64,000 bases of DNA from Mesonia ostreae. Lineage in GTDB: Bacteria > Bacteroidota > Bacteroidia > Flavobacteriales > Flavobacteriaceae. Both the position numbers and the translations under genes were made by a program. Numbering within the stretch: position 1 is the stretch's first letter; every line of letters starts with the position of its first letter. The stretch spans positions 127,080 through 191,079 of the forward strand of contig NZ_JAVRBG010000008.1 in the NCBI RefSeq assembly GCF_031845265.1. The letters run 5' to 3'. Shown here piece after piece: positions 8,982-17,643 of this stretch. The notes below the pieces were generated by a model. That model did no database searches and had not been told where the DNA came from. It saw nothing but the letters and a program-made list of their open reading frames with translations.

Positions 8982-10028
8982 TTACCGATTTAAAACAGTT
9001 TTATACCAATAAAAGAAAGCCTCAGGGTTACTCTTTTTTAGCTTATTCAGTTTATTAAATTGAGGATTTTCAATCAACCAATCTTTAACGACTAATGGGT
9101 TGGCAAATCTGTCAATCTTAATATCGTCAGACGATTTTATTAGTTCGGATAAGTATGCCACTTTTGAAGCTGCTGTGATTGCTTCCTCGATATTAAATTT
9201 CTCAATGGTAAAATTTGTAAAATTGCTAACGCCTGTTTGAAGGTGTTTAAATTCATCAGATGTAGTATCACGGGTTGAAAGCACATAACAGGCCTCTTGC
9301 GTATCATTTAAGACCTGTTCTGCGGTCAAATCCAATTTTCTAAAGGAAAGTTCTTCTTTAACTACCTTTGAGTAGCTATTACGTACTACATTCAAATCAG
9401 AAATATTATCCATTAAAAAAGCAACGTCAAATAGCTGTTTGATAATTTCTACCGGTCTTCCTTTGGTATATAAAATTCCTGTAGTTTTTGGTGCGAAGGC
9501 GGTTAATTTATCGCCTAAAATGGCATCAAAAGTAGGTATCTTCACGTTATTGATTTCGCCTTCTGTTTGAATCCAATCGTGGGCAATCGGCATTTCCGTA
9601 AGTTCGGGATATGGATTTGGTGTGTATAGCAAATCTAACAGTATGGGTTCAATACTGCCATCAACATTGCTTTTATAGTATGTTTTGAAATGTCCCACAG
9701 GTGCATCAGGTGTATACTTTCTGTTGTTGTCATCTTCCCAATTTATAAAGATGGTCGTTTCACAAATTTTTTCCAAAATGGTTTCGATTTTACTTTGTGT
9801 TTGTTCGGTTATAATATCGATGTCAATGGAAAATCTTTTTGGCTTTTCTGTTGCCAATAACAGAGCAGTTCCACCCTTAAAGATAAATTCTAAGCCATTT
9901 ACCTTTAGCTGTTCTAATAATATCAAGGCATAAATGACTTTCTCTATCAGTTTTGGGTCATACTTTTTACCTAGTCTTTTTTTGACCTCGTAAATCCACT
10001 CTGGATGATATGTACTTTCTTTAATCAT
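8982..10028 (-). CDS. AbiEii-like nucleotidyltransferase toxin
   Basis: 348 residues. The nucleotidyltransferase signature of the AbiEii/AbiGii (MenT) family is clear: KGGT at residues 51-54 followed by RFSIDIDI with Asp69 and Asp71 as metal ligands. Family members transfer nucleotides onto tRNA or other acceptors and arrest growth; in type IV toxin-antitoxin systems such as AbiE this gives abortive phage resistance and element stability. The cognate antitoxin lies upstream with a 23-base gap that contains a palindrome matching the one at the antitoxin start, so both genes are probably controlled by the antitoxin. Confidence 0.88.
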   Translation of the reverse strand: MIKESTYHPEWIYEVKKRLGKKYDPKLIEKVIYALILLEQLKVNGLEFIFKGGTALLLATEKPKRFSIDIDIITEQTQSKIETILEKICETTIFINWEDDNNRKYTPDAPVGHFKTYYKSNVDGSIEPILLDLLYTPNPYPELTEMPIAHDWIQTEGEINNVKIPTFDAILGDKLTAFAPKTTGILYTKGRPVEIIKQLFDVAFLMDNISDLNVVRNSYSKVVKEELSFRKLDLTAEQVLNDTQEACYVLSTRDTTSDEFKHLQTGVSNFTNFTIEKFNIEEAITAASKVAYLSELIKSSDDIKIDRFANPLVVKDWLIENPQFNKLNKLKKSNPEAFFYWYKTVLNR

Positions 10029-10036
10029 TTATATTA

Positions 10037-10070
10037 AGTTTTGGCAAAAAATCAATTATTTGCCAAAGTT
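10037..10070. promoter_or_regulatory. Second AbiE-type palindrome, between antitoxin and toxin
   Basis: Inverted repeat with arms AAGTTTTGGCAAA and TTTGCCAAAGTT. It shares the TTTGGCAAA/TTTGCCAAA arms with the site at 10797-10830, overlaps the last codons of the antitoxin gene and lies just ahead of the toxin start. Probably a second operator that limits toxin expression, or a stem that hides the toxin start; inferred. Confidence 0.55.
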
Positions 10071-10807
10071 AAATTTGTTCTTTTTTCAACTTCTTTCTCT
10101 CTATTTCGTCTGTGGGCATAGCGCTTCATTTTCCCTTGGTTAATGCCAAACTTGTCAAATGCCGATTGATATATAAAATCCAATTCCCCTTGTTGGGCAG
10201 CATAGAGGTCGGTATCAATAATCATATCTACCAGAAGTTTCTCTAGCGATGGAATTACTACATTTTCGATTTCGACTATGGGTGCTTCGGAAACCAACTG
10301 CTTTAAAATAATTACATCATCGCTATTGTGGATGTACAGTTCAAAAGTTTCGGCATCTGGTTCTAAAAAAACGGATTTACCTTGGTCTTTTAATTTGTAA
10401 AAAACGGATTGAGCTACATCTTTTTCAAGTTCTACAATGGTATAGAATTTAAAAGGTTGGTGGCGCATAAAATCGTTGAGCCATACCGTGTTCCAAATGC
10501 AAAAATCTATGAACGGATAATCCTTTTTTATTTTGTTGAACAAGCGTTTCAGTTTACTATCAATATTGGGAAGGAATTCTTTTTTTTCTTCCAACGCATA
10601 AACGCCTCTAGTTGGGTTTTTTAGAAGTCCTGCTTTTTTTAATTTAGATAAATAAACATTGATAGAACTTTCCTTAAATTCAGGGAAATCCTTTAGAATA
10701 CATTTAACCAAATCACTTTTGGAAATTGATTTATGCTCTTTAAAATAGGATGGTATTTTATTTTCTATTGTATTAGTCAAAATATCACTTTTTTTAAACT
10801 TTGGCAA
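10052..10807 (-). CDS. AbiEi-like antitoxin / transcriptional regulator (DUF6577-like)
   Basis: 251 residues. The N-terminal about 70 residues form a winged helix (ISKSDLVKCILKDF, then INVYLSKLKKAGLLKNPTRG with a basic wing). The rest (FCIWNTVWLNDF, then a conserved-looking helical region) fits AbiEi-type antitoxins that bind their own promoter and silence the nucleotidyltransferase. No in-frame ATG exists near the start: the reading frame opens at a TTG (10807) lying inside the operator palindrome, so repressor binding or an mRNA hairpin could limit translation. It precedes the toxin by 23 bases. Type IV antitoxins usually act on the toxin's target or promoter rather than by tight complex formation; that is family knowledge. 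Confidence 0.82.
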   Translation of the reverse strand: MPKFKKSDILTNTIENKIPSYFKEHKSISKSDLVKCILKDFPEFKESSINVYLSKLKKAGLLKNPTRGVYALEEKKEFLPNIDSKLKRLFNKIKKDYPFIDFCIWNTVWLNDFMRHQPFKFYTIVELEKDVAQSVFYKLKDQGKSVFLEPDAETFELYIHNSDDVIILKQLVSEAPIVEIENVVIPSLEKLLVDMIIDTDLYAAQQGELDFIYQSAFDKFGINQGKMKRYAHRRNREKEVEKRTNLTLANN

Positions 10808-10831
10808 AATACGATAAATTTGCCAAAGTTT
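10797..10831. promoter_or_regulatory. AbiE-type operator palindrome at the antitoxin start
   Basis: Near-perfect palindrome with arms AAACTTTGGCAAA and TTTGCCAAAGTTT around a short AT spacer (about 10798-10831). It covers the TTG start of the antitoxin and is repeated at 10037-10070. AbiEi proteins autoregulate through inverted repeats, so this is the probable primary operator. Confidence 0.7.
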
Positions 10832-10833
10832 AA

Positions 10834-11496
10834 TTATTTCCTCTTATCCCCAGCCCCTTTATCAAAAGCAATCAAATTAAACAGTTCTCGCATCCGGCTT
10901 CTCACGCGATTACCATAGCGTTCTTCCAATTCCTCAGCGTTTAAGTTCGTAGTCGCGTGGGTTTTGATCTTGTGTTTGGTCTGAAGGTAAAGCTCATATC
11001 GGGACAAAAGGACTTCACCCATCACGTTCAGATCCTTGCCGTAAAACCTTCCGGCGGGTTCTGCGCCCAGATCGTCAAAACAGAAAAACTTAGTGTTGCC
11101 ATAGTCCTCGATGGTTTTAAAACCAAGATGATTAAAACTGAATGCAACATTCCGACAGGGAATCATTTCATACGGGCGTTGCAACGGTACTAAATGTCGT
11201 AAAAGTTTCATTAAGCTGGTTTTACCACACCCTACCGGGCCCGATAGTAAAATACCTTTGTCAACATCGATCTGAAATTTTTGGCAGTTTTCCTTGTCCT
11301 TGATGAAGTAGGAACAGAGTTTCAGTAAAATATCCTTGTCCTCTTCATAGATTTTGAATTTTTCGCCAAAAAGCAGCTTGCCCTTTGCATTTAGGTAAAT
11401 CAGAATTTTTGGAAAATCGTAAAGCACACATTTCCCGTCAAATTTGCCCAGCGAATATTCCACGCCGCCTTCGGTTATTTTAGAGGGGTTGTCCAT
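10834..11496 (-). CDS. DnaC/IstB-like P-loop ATPase (replication or mobilisation accessory)
   Basis: 220 residues from the ATG at 11496; an in-frame TTG at 11574 would add 26 residues overlapping the upstream gene deeply. Walker A GPVGCGKT lies at about 86-93, Walker B FFCFDDLG at about 139-146, and the end has an arginine-rich sensor stretch YGNRVRSRMREL. This is the pattern of helicase-loader-like AAA+ proteins. The ATG overlaps the stop of the initiator-like gene by 17 bases, so the two are coupled. In Bacteroidota ICEs such a pair probably supports replication of the excised circle; that role is inferred. Confidence 0.8.
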   Translation of the reverse strand: MDNPSKITEGGVEYSLGKFDGKCVLYDFPKILIYLNAKGKLLFGEKFKIYEEDKDILLKLCSYFIKDKENCQKFQIDVDKGILLSGPVGCGKTSLMKLLRHLVPLQRPYEMIPCRNVAFSFNHLGFKTIEDYGNTKFFCFDDLGAEPAGRFYGKDLNVMGEVLLSRYELYLQTKHKIKTHATTNLNAEELEERYGNRVRSRMRELFNLIAFDKGAGDKRK

Positions 11497-12232
11497 AATT
11501 CTTGGTTTTAGTGGTTTTGAGGTTGTTCCGATTTTGGGACGCTCCCTTTTTGTTTGGTTTGTTTTCTTTGGCAAACAATTCGGTTCGATCCATCCAATTG
11601 ACGGCTAAAGCCTGCCAATCTCGTATTGGTTTTCCATCACTTGTTTTCCAATCGTTGGCTTCATAATGCTCGAAGAATTTTTTTCCTTCATCAGCATTAA
11701 AACATTTTTTAATGAAAAAATTAATAATGGCCTGCCAGCCCTTTGGTTGTTTTATATTGTTTACTTGTTTGGTATTGTTTATATTAGATACCAGTGCTTG
11801 TCCACTCACGGGACGGTGCGAGTCCACAGCTTGTCCAGATATGGGATGGTTGTGTCCCACGACCGGTACACTTCTGGGACGGTACTGTTCCGCAATCTGT
11901 TCTAATATGGGACTGTACTGTCCCGTATCCGTACCATCAGTTGTCTTGATAATGGTCATCTTTATTTTGCTCCCCTTGTAAGGATTATTTGAAGGATAGT
12001 AGATGAGATAATTCCAAGAATGAAGGTCTGTAACGCAGCGGTGATAAGTAGTTTTTGAGCCAATTTTTGCGACGCGCATCAACTCTCTCCGGTTCACAAA
12101 AAAATCATCTGCAAAACGGCTGCTATTCCATTCCTGGAATAAAGCCATATAAAGACTTATATGGGTGGGATTTAGGCGGTCATCAAAAAAGAATTTTTCA
12201 AAAGCCGCATTGAGTAGCTTTATGTAGTTCAT
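11480..12232 (-). CDS. Replication-initiator-like protein with winged helix and Pro-rich linker
   Basis: 250 residues. The N-terminal about 100 residues contain a winged-helix DNA-binding region (RRELMRVAKIGSKTTYHRCV). Residues 105-155 are a low-complexity linker with repeated H/Y-x-P-(V/I)-x-GQ units. A C-terminal domain (about 160-225: GWQAIINFFIKK, WQALAVNWMDR) and a basic tail follow. This matches proteins that lie upstream of IstB-like ATPases in flavobacterial ICEs and resemble DnaD/RepA-type initiators. It starts 3 bases after the HTH gene ends and overlaps the ATPase gene, so the three form one operon. Confidence 0.65.
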   Translation of the reverse strand: MNYIKLLNAAFEKFFFDDRLNPTHISLYMALFQEWNSSRFADDFFVNRRELMRVAKIGSKTTYHRCVTDLHSWNYLIYYPSNNPYKGSKIKMTIIKTTDGTDTGQYSPILEQIAEQYRPRSVPVVGHNHPISGQAVDSHRPVSGQALVSNINNTKQVNNIKQPKGWQAIINFFIKKCFNADEGKKFFEHYEANDWKTSDGKPIRDWQALAVNWMDRTELFAKENKPNKKGASQNRNNLKTTKTKNYGQPL

Positions 12233-12235
12233 AGC

Positions 12236-12520
12236 TTAAGAATTTAGACCGTGCTGCACACGGTTGGCTGTCATTACATTCTGAATTTCTTCTGCATCAT
12301 AGTAAATAATGCCACCTACTTTTGTGTAGGGAAGGGTGCCATTTATTCTTAAATTTTGGAGCGTTCCCGGACTTACTTGCAGTAAATCCATAACCTCTGA
12401 AGATTTGAGGTATTTTTTAATTCTTCCTGAAGTTTGTTTGGCAAGAAGATTTTTAATGTCATCGAGCAATTCCATTTTGAATTCTCGAAGATCGTCGGTG
12501 GTAATAATACTTGTTGGCAT
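12236..12520 (-). CDS. Small HTH_17/excisionase-type DNA-binding protein
   Basis: 94 residues: a helical N-terminus (residues 5-35), then a MerR-like winged helix (YLKSSEVMDLLQVSPGTLQN, then LPYTKVGGIIYY). This is the helix-turn-helix type used by Xis and regulatory proteins of Bacteroidota ICEs; excisionase is one likely role, initiation of the rep operon another. It heads the operon with the initiator-like and ATPase genes. An inverted repeat lies in its leader (12542-12579). Confidence 0.75.
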   Translation of the reverse strand: MPTSIITTDDLREFKMELLDDIKNLLAKQTSGRIKKYLKSSEVMDLLQVSPGTLQNLRINGTLPYTKVGGIIYYDAEEIQNVMTANRVQHGLNS

Positions 12521-12541
12521 AATAAAATGATTTTAAAAAGA

Positions 12542-12579
12542 GAGGGGCTACATCATTTCTCGTTTATGAAAAGCCCCTC
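12542..12579. promoter_or_regulatory. Inverted repeat in the leader of the HTH/replication operon
   Basis: Perfect 8-base arms GAGGGGCT and AGCCCCTC are separated by 22 bases, beginning 22 bases upstream of the HTH start. The stem could act as an operator or a leader hairpin; there is no U-run typical of a terminator on either strand. Confidence 0.4.
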
Positions 12580-12680
12580 CCTAAGTTTGACTTTCGTGTA
12601 ACAAATCTCTCTAACCATTTCCCTAATCTTTCCCTATACGCATCGTAATACCGATAAAATTTAACATTTGTTTTCCCTAA

Positions 12681-12714
12681 AAAAGGGACTAAACCTTACG
12701 ATTTAATCCCTTTT
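12681..12714. terminator. Terminator hairpin downstream of rteC
   Basis: AAAAGGGACTAAA pairs with TTTAATCCCTTTT (one mismatch), with A/T runs on both flanks. It lies 28 bases beyond the rteC stop and before the HTH operon, separating the two leftward transcription units. Confidence 0.6.
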
Positions 12715-12742
12715 AATATAGCTTGAGTAAAGAATATAATTC

Positions 12743-13579
12743 TCAATGATCTTCTTTATCCATCTTATGTTTTAGATGAATACTTAGCTCATCTAAAAAT
12801 TTAGTTCGACTTCCTCTACGTTCTTTCATTTCTGAATATGTTTTATAGATTTGATTTAACTTGATGTTAAAAAAATCTTCAAAACTTGAGGTTATTGCTC
12901 TTAAATCCGCGGCTCCGTGATTGAGGGAATTCACCGAGTAAAGCGCATAAATTAACTCTATTAAAGCTGTTTTTGGTGCAGTCCATACCAATACCTCATG
13001 TTGTTTGCTTTGCCATTCTTTATACTTTCCAGGTTTAAGTCGCTCTAAAGTTTGCCTTATAAAATGAATCAATTTATTCATCGCTTTTACTTTTGACCAT
13101 AGCATATCATGGGATGTAGAAAACTCAGGAAACTGGTAGTAATCGGCCAGAGGACTTACAGGGAATTCAGGTCGATCTGTACGAGAGAAAAATTGATGAT
13201 CCAAATAAGTATGCCCCAACTCCATATAGTATACAAAATCTGAGTTTCGATAAAAAAATTTGTTGATTTTCTTTAATTCTTTTTCTAAAAAATTAACTTG
13301 GTATTGAATCCCTGCTTTAGGCTTTTGTAGTTCGCAAGTTCTTAATTCAGTAAAATAAATTAAGTAACTCATGGGAACTGTCTTTATACTTTTAAAAAAA
13401 TATATTTCACTAGGTATGGTTTCAAAATCTTTCTCTTCGACAAATCTTTTTAATTTAGATAAAGTTTTATTGCATAAAGAAATTCCTTGAAGTGCTTTTT
13501 TTAAGGGTTTTTCGTTCTCTTCATTTAACGAGTACATTTGAGTCGTGAACTTTTGTATAATATCTTCGGCATATTTCAT
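12743..13579 (-). CDS. rteC: RteC-like regulator of conjugative element excision
   Basis: 278 residues. The C-terminal half carries the RteC pattern: VLVWTAPKTALIELIYALYS followed by a helical segment with LRAITSSFEDFFNIKLNQIY and a tail RRGSRTKFLDELSIHLKHKM. In CTnDOT, RteC is a DNA-binding protein that activates excision genes in response to RteA/RteB and tetracycline; its role here is by homology. No rteA/rteB or tet genes are in the window. It begins 21 bases after the PLP-GNAT gene, so control of element excision may be tied to expression of that cargo gene, an unusual arrangement. Confidence 0.88.
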   Translation of the reverse strand: MKYAEDIIQKFTTQMYSLNEENEKPLKKALQGISLCNKTLSKLKRFVEEKDFETIPSEIYFFKSIKTVPMSYLIYFTELRTCELQKPKAGIQYQVNFLEKELKKINKFFYRNSDFVYYMELGHTYLDHQFFSRTDRPEFPVSPLADYYQFPEFSTSHDMLWSKVKAMNKLIHFIRQTLERLKPGKYKEWQSKQHEVLVWTAPKTALIELIYALYSVNSLNHGAADLRAITSSFEDFFNIKLNQIYKTYSEMKERRGSRTKFLDELSIHLKHKMDKEDH

Positions 13580-13600
13580 AACTTAAAACCATTTAACTAA

Positions 13601-16006
13601 TTATTGTTGTGTTTCTAAATAATCCATTTTAAAGTTGGTATCACTCTGAACATAAGCTATTTTAGGTATTACTTTTGCCCCTAATTTTTTCTTCTCAAAG
13701 TTTGCACTTATTCCAAAATCAACTTTCTGAAAACCTGCTTTATTAGCTCGCCATATACTTGCAAATAATAATTGTCTATAGGTTTGGTATTTTTCATTAT
13801 AGGTATAATCTAAACCTATTAAACTTGGGACGTAGGTACTCTGCCCATTTTTATAACAGAACATTACTCCTATCGCTCTTTTTGTCTCAGAACTATTATT
13901 CTTAATATATATGCAGATAAACTCCCAATGCTTAGACTTATTCATTTCTTCAAAGACCGTCTTAGGATAGGTAAACGTATTTAACCCAAAATTTTTATTT
14001 TTTACATTTTTAAATAATTTATAAAAATGGGATAACTTTTCTTCGTTCACTTCATCTATCGTTTCAATTTCAACCAGGTGACTATAAGCCGCTATGTCTT
14101 TCTCAAAATGTTTTTTTGATTTCTTAGATAGCGTGTTTACATATTCTTCTAATGAAGACCATTTCATCTCTTCAATTACACATACCTCTGGCATATGCAC
14201 AGGAATAAAACCTTGTAACTGAAATGTATTTTTGTATGAACTAGAAAGATTAAAGTCCCTTAATATGATTTGAGAGGCATTATTTTTTGATGCTATATCT
14301 TCCAAGGTTTGAAACAATACATTCACTGCTTTTTGCTCTTTGTGGCTATTTTTATTTATGTACAAAGGGAGACCGTCAGAAAAAAGTGAGCCTAAACTCA
14401 GTACCTTAGAAGTTAAAAAATAAGGATCGTTTATTCTTTTCAACTCTATTTGTTTTGATATTGATGATTTAGTTAATAAATCATCTTTCCATAAGCTTAG
14501 CGTAAAGGCACCCAAAACTAATAATTCACCACTACAATCAAATATTTGTATATAAAAAAACTTCCACTGATGCTCTTTAAGTTGATGATGCCGGAAGCAT
14601 TTTTCTATAAAGTGGAAACCATCCCAATCTAAGATACCTTCGCCTAAAAAACTTTCATTCCACAACTTCCTATCAATTTCTTCAATACTGTGTTTTTGTA
14701 TAACTTTAAAATTAACATCTTCTACCTTCTCTTCTTTAAAATAGAAATCCTGCTTAAAAGCTTTACTTAACCTTTCCATCGTGTTTCCTGTAGTTGCCAT
14801 AACATTAGGATACAACTTTGCTAAAGCTTTGGTTAATTCAAGAATGTCTTCTTTTTGATTGTGTCTTGAAATAGTTATGCGTAGACCTGTATTCGTTGAT
14901 GGTACTGCTGGAAATAATCCCATATTAACATAAAAACCTCCGTCTAACAAGAGACGTGTAAGTTGATAACCTGTTTCAGGTACTCCTGTAGCAATAAAAA
15001 ATACTGGAGATTCATTTTTTTCTACTAACGGAAGTTGATACTTCTCCAAAAGCATATTAAAGTAATCAATTTTATCTTTTAATTCTTTTTGAAACTTAGT
15101 GATTTCCTTCGATAAATGAATTTTTGCTGAAGCTATCGCCGCTCCTACCGATGCTGGATCTAACTGAGCTGAAAAGGTTAATGGGCCTCCAAAGTTTTTA
15201 ATTTTTTGTTGGATGAGTTTATCTCCACAAATAATGAACGAACCATTTGCTCCAAAAGTCTTGCTTAAAGTACCTACAATACATACTTTATTTGGTAAAG
15301 ATTGAAGTTGTTCAAATACATAACCACGTCCATTTTCTCCAAACCAACTCATCCCATGGACATCATCAAAATATAAATGCAATTGTTTATACTTCTTTGA
15401 TAACTTTAGTAGCTTATTTACGGGTGAAAAGTCTCCATACATGGAATAAACGCCATCCGCCATATACCATATCTTATCTACCGTCGAACTTATTTCTTGA
15501 ATTTTTTTCTCTAAAATATCCAATCTATTGTGTCTTACCAGCTCCACTTTCACCCCTCTCAACTTTAAACGTTTTGCGGCATCTTGCACACTCCAATGCA
15601 CTTGATGATCTAATAAAATAGCATCATTATCTCGTGCAATCACTGGTATTGCAGCCATATGAGCCAGTGTTGCATTTTTGGCAATCACTACAGGCTGACC
15701 ATATATTCTATAAAGCATTTTCTCTAAGTTTTTATATAAGGGATGTGCTATATAAGATTTAGACAAAGGAAATTGAGTTCCAAAATTATCAATTGCTTTT
15801 TTTGCACCTTCTTTTAAACGCTCATCTTGCTCTAATCCTAAATAACCAGTTGTTCCAAAATGGAATACATCTTTTCCTTCTATACGTATTGATCTTCCAT
15901 TAAACTTCTCTCCTTGAGCCTCTAAATGTAGAATCTTTAGTTCTTTTGCATAATTAAATACCTGATCTACTGTATCTAAAAAATGATTGTGTTTTACCTG
16001 TGCCAT
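13601..16006 (-). CDS. Fusion: PLP-dependent alpha-oxoamine synthase-like enzyme + GNAT/FemAB-type acyltransferase
   Basis: 801 residues. Residues 1-400 are a fold-type I PLP enzyme of the BioF/serine palmitoyltransferase family: FGTTGYLGL near the N-terminus, FDDVHG (Asp214/215, His217) for the cofactor ring, and GTLSKTFG with Lys249 as Schiff-base lysine. Residues 420-795 form a GNAT-like region with GVMFCYKNG and a C-terminal VDFGISANFEKKKLG. Family members condense an amino acid with an acyl thioester; the fused transferase would then acylate or aminoacylate the product. The substrate cannot be read from sequence. It heads an apparent operon with rteC (21-base gap) and diverges from the STAS/AraC genes. 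A fusion of this layout is known as a bifunctional annotation in Bacteroidota. Confidence 0.82.
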   Translation of the reverse strand: MAQVKHNHFLDTVDQVFNYAKELKILHLEAQGEKFNGRSIRIEGKDVFHFGTTGYLGLEQDERLKEGAKKAIDNFGTQFPLSKSYIAHPLYKNLEKMLYRIYGQPVVIAKNATLAHMAAIPVIARDNDAILLDHQVHWSVQDAAKRLKLRGVKVELVRHNRLDILEKKIQEISSTVDKIWYMADGVYSMYGDFSPVNKLLKLSKKYKQLHLYFDDVHGMSWFGENGRGYVFEQLQSLPNKVCIVGTLSKTFGANGSFIICGDKLIQQKIKNFGGPLTFSAQLDPASVGAAIASAKIHLSKEITKFQKELKDKIDYFNMLLEKYQLPLVEKNESPVFFIATGVPETGYQLTRLLLDGGFYVNMGLFPAVPSTNTGLRITISRHNQKEDILELTKALAKLYPNVMATTGNTMERLSKAFKQDFYFKEEKVEDVNFKVIQKHSIEEIDRKLWNESFLGEGILDWDGFHFIEKCFRHHQLKEHQWKFFYIQIFDCSGELLVLGAFTLSLWKDDLLTKSSISKQIELKRINDPYFLTSKVLSLGSLFSDGLPLYINKNSHKEQKAVNVLFQTLEDIASKNNASQIILRDFNLSSSYKNTFQLQGFIPVHMPEVCVIEEMKWSSLEEYVNTLSKKSKKHFEKDIAAYSHLVEIETIDEVNEEKLSHFYKLFKNVKNKNFGLNTFTYPKTVFEEMNKSKHWEFICIYIKNNSSETKRAIGVMFCYKNGQSTYVPSLIGLDYTYNEKYQTYRQLLFASIWRANKAGFQKVDFGISANFEKKKLGAKVIPKIAYVQSDTNFKMDYLETQQ

Positions 16007-16181
16007 CCTGTTTTGTTTTAGTTATCATATCATTTGAATTCTCCAAGCTATAAAACTTTAATCCTTTATCCGTAAGGGTATTGTAAAATTCAATCAAGAA
16101 ATCCTTTGTAAGTAACATTACATCCTTTATAGATAAGTATTCATAGTTTAAAAGCAATCTTAAGTGATGAAATTCATTCAA
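15954..16181 (-). CDS. Small helical ORF overlapping the PLP-GNAT start (uncertain)
   Basis: 75 codons from an ATG at 16181, ending 53 bases inside the PLP-GNAT gene. The first 50 residues look protein-like (YLSIKDVMLLTKDFLIEF) and contain no low-complexity sequence, while the overlapping tail is probably non-selected. It could be a short leader protein coupled to the PLP-GNAT gene, or chance. I do not recognise a family. Confidence 0.35.
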   Translation of the reverse strand: MNEFHHLRLLLNYEYLSIKDVMLLTKDFLIEFYNTLTDKGLKFYSLENSNDMITKTKQDGTGKTQSFFRYSRSGI

Positions 16182-16246
16182 ATCCCTTTAAACCAAATGA
16201 CGAGAAAATAAATATTTACTACTTTAAGGGAAAATTACCAGTGTCT

Positions 16247-16618
16247 ATGGACTTTTTAAAACATGATTACGCCGAGATATTTATTAAGGATGGTATTCTT
16301 TATTTTACTTATTTACCTATTCAAAATTTTGATATCCAATCGGCTGAAAAAATTGTTGCTGCACGGTTAGGTATGCAACGAGAACAAGCTTACCCCATTC
16401 TCTGTGACATGCGACAGATGAGTTTTCCCGATTTAAAAGCCAGAAAATATTTAGCAATCCAAGGCTCTCTACTTGTTAAGGCCGTGGCTTATTTAGTAAA
16501 TCCAAATATTAGTGATTACATGACTCGCTTTTTTATTGAAGTGAATCAACCCTTGGTTTCAACTGCTGTTTTTATTACTAAAAACAAAGCCATTCATTAT
16601 TTAAATCAATTTAAATAA
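16247..16618 (+). CDS. STAS-like (SpoIIAA/DUF7793-type) protein
   Basis: 123 residues from the ATG at 16247; a GTG two codons earlier is the alternative. A strand IFIKDGILYFTY is followed by alternating helices and strands with PILCDMRQMSF, DLKARKYLA and a tail TRFFIEVNQPLVSTAVF, matching the small alpha/beta fold of STAS-like DUF7793 proteins. Such proteins often sit next to PAS-containing regulators, where they may bind the sensor domain. Its stop TAA and the ATG of the AraC-type gene share one base (TAATG), so the two are translationally coupled. Confidence 0.6.
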   Translation: MDFLKHDYAEIFIKDGILYFTYLPIQNFDIQSAEKIVAARLGMQREQAYPILCDMRQMSFPDLKARKYLAIQGSLLVKAVAYLVNPNISDYMTRFFIEVNQPLVSTAVFITKNKAIHYLNQFK

Positions 16619-17529
16619 TGATGGATCAAGAGGAACGTTTAGAAAAACTAAGAAAAATGATTTACGAACTTGCTAGAGGAAATTTTGCTTTTCGTATTGA
16701 ATTAAGCGACAAGCAAGATGATATCGAAGCATTCTCTTTAATGCTGAATCTACTGGCTGAGGAGTTGAGCGATTTTTTTGTTCATCCTGGATCCTTTGGA
16801 GAAAAAGATTTAGCTGAACCTTATGCTTTTCTTTTGGACTCTGATTTTAATATTTTCGCCACCAATTCTCTTTTCAATAAACTCTTAAAATACCCTCATG
16901 AGAAAATTATAAACCAACCTATTCATAAATTTACAAATTCTTATTCATTTGAAAACTTAAGGAAACAGATCAAAAATGCTCAAAAAAGTATAAATCATGG
17001 TTTTGTAGTCAAATTATTGCTCACCTTTTTGCCCCTAGATTCTTATCCTATTGATTGCTGGGGTTATTGCCATATTTTGACTTCTTCAGATAAACCTTAT
17101 TATTTTATTCGAGGTCTTAAAATCATAAAACAGATAAGTTTACAAGAAGAACTCAGTGGTTCTATTAAGCTCCCCTCGTATCGAGCAGGTACTATCTTAC
17201 AGTTCCAAGCCGATATACAAAAAATTAGAGCAGTTCATCAATTTATTTTAGAACATCTCCATGAACCTCTTCCTTCTATTTCAAGTCTTTCAAGACTTTT
17301 TCATCTTAACGAATACAAGTTGAAAAAGGGATTTAAGGAGCTTTATCAAATTACTATCTTCAAATTCCATCTCGAAAAGCGTTTAGGTCAGGCTATGGTA
17401 ATGATCAAAAATACACCTACTTCCCTAAAGATTATTGCTCATTCTTTAGGTTTTAGGAGTTTCCCTCATTTCTCTAAGGTTTTCAAGAACAAATATGGAT
17501 ATCCTCCTAGTTATTACCGAAAAAGATAG
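16618..17529 (+). CDS. PAS-domain AraC-family transcriptional regulator
   Basis: 303 residues. The N-terminal 60 residues are helical and HAMP-like (LEKLRKMIYELARGNFAFRI). Residues 65-175 look like a PAS domain (PYAFLLDSDFNIFATNSLFN). The last 100 residues are an AraC/XylS double HTH (LSRLFHLNEYKLKKGFKE and SLKIIAHSLGFRSFPHFSKV). No transmembrane segment, so it senses a cytoplasmic signal or its STAS-like partner. It likely activates the MauE/DUF6520 genes downstream and possibly the divergent PLP-GNAT and RagAB genes, given location; binding sites were not identified. Confidence 0.85.
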   Translation: MMDQEERLEKLRKMIYELARGNFAFRIELSDKQDDIEAFSLMLNLLAEELSDFFVHPGSFGEKDLAEPYAFLLDSDFNIFATNSLFNKLLKYPHEKIINQPIHKFTNSYSFENLRKQIKNAQKSINHGFVVKLLLTFLPLDSYPIDCWGYCHILTSSDKPYYFIRGLKIIKQISLQEELSGSIKLPSYRAGTILQFQADIQKIRAVHQFILEHLHEPLPSISSLSRLFHLNEYKLKKGFKELYQITIFKFHLEKRLGQAMVMIKNTPTSLKIIAHSLGFRSFPHFSKVFKNKYGYPPSYYRKR

Positions 17530-17643
17530 ATTTAGCTATCATAAATTTTGATATGGTTTGATTAAATACGCTATAGGTAATATTTACTCCGTAACTAATA
17601 AATTAGATGATGCACCTTTAGCCTATCAAACAACTAAAGGATT

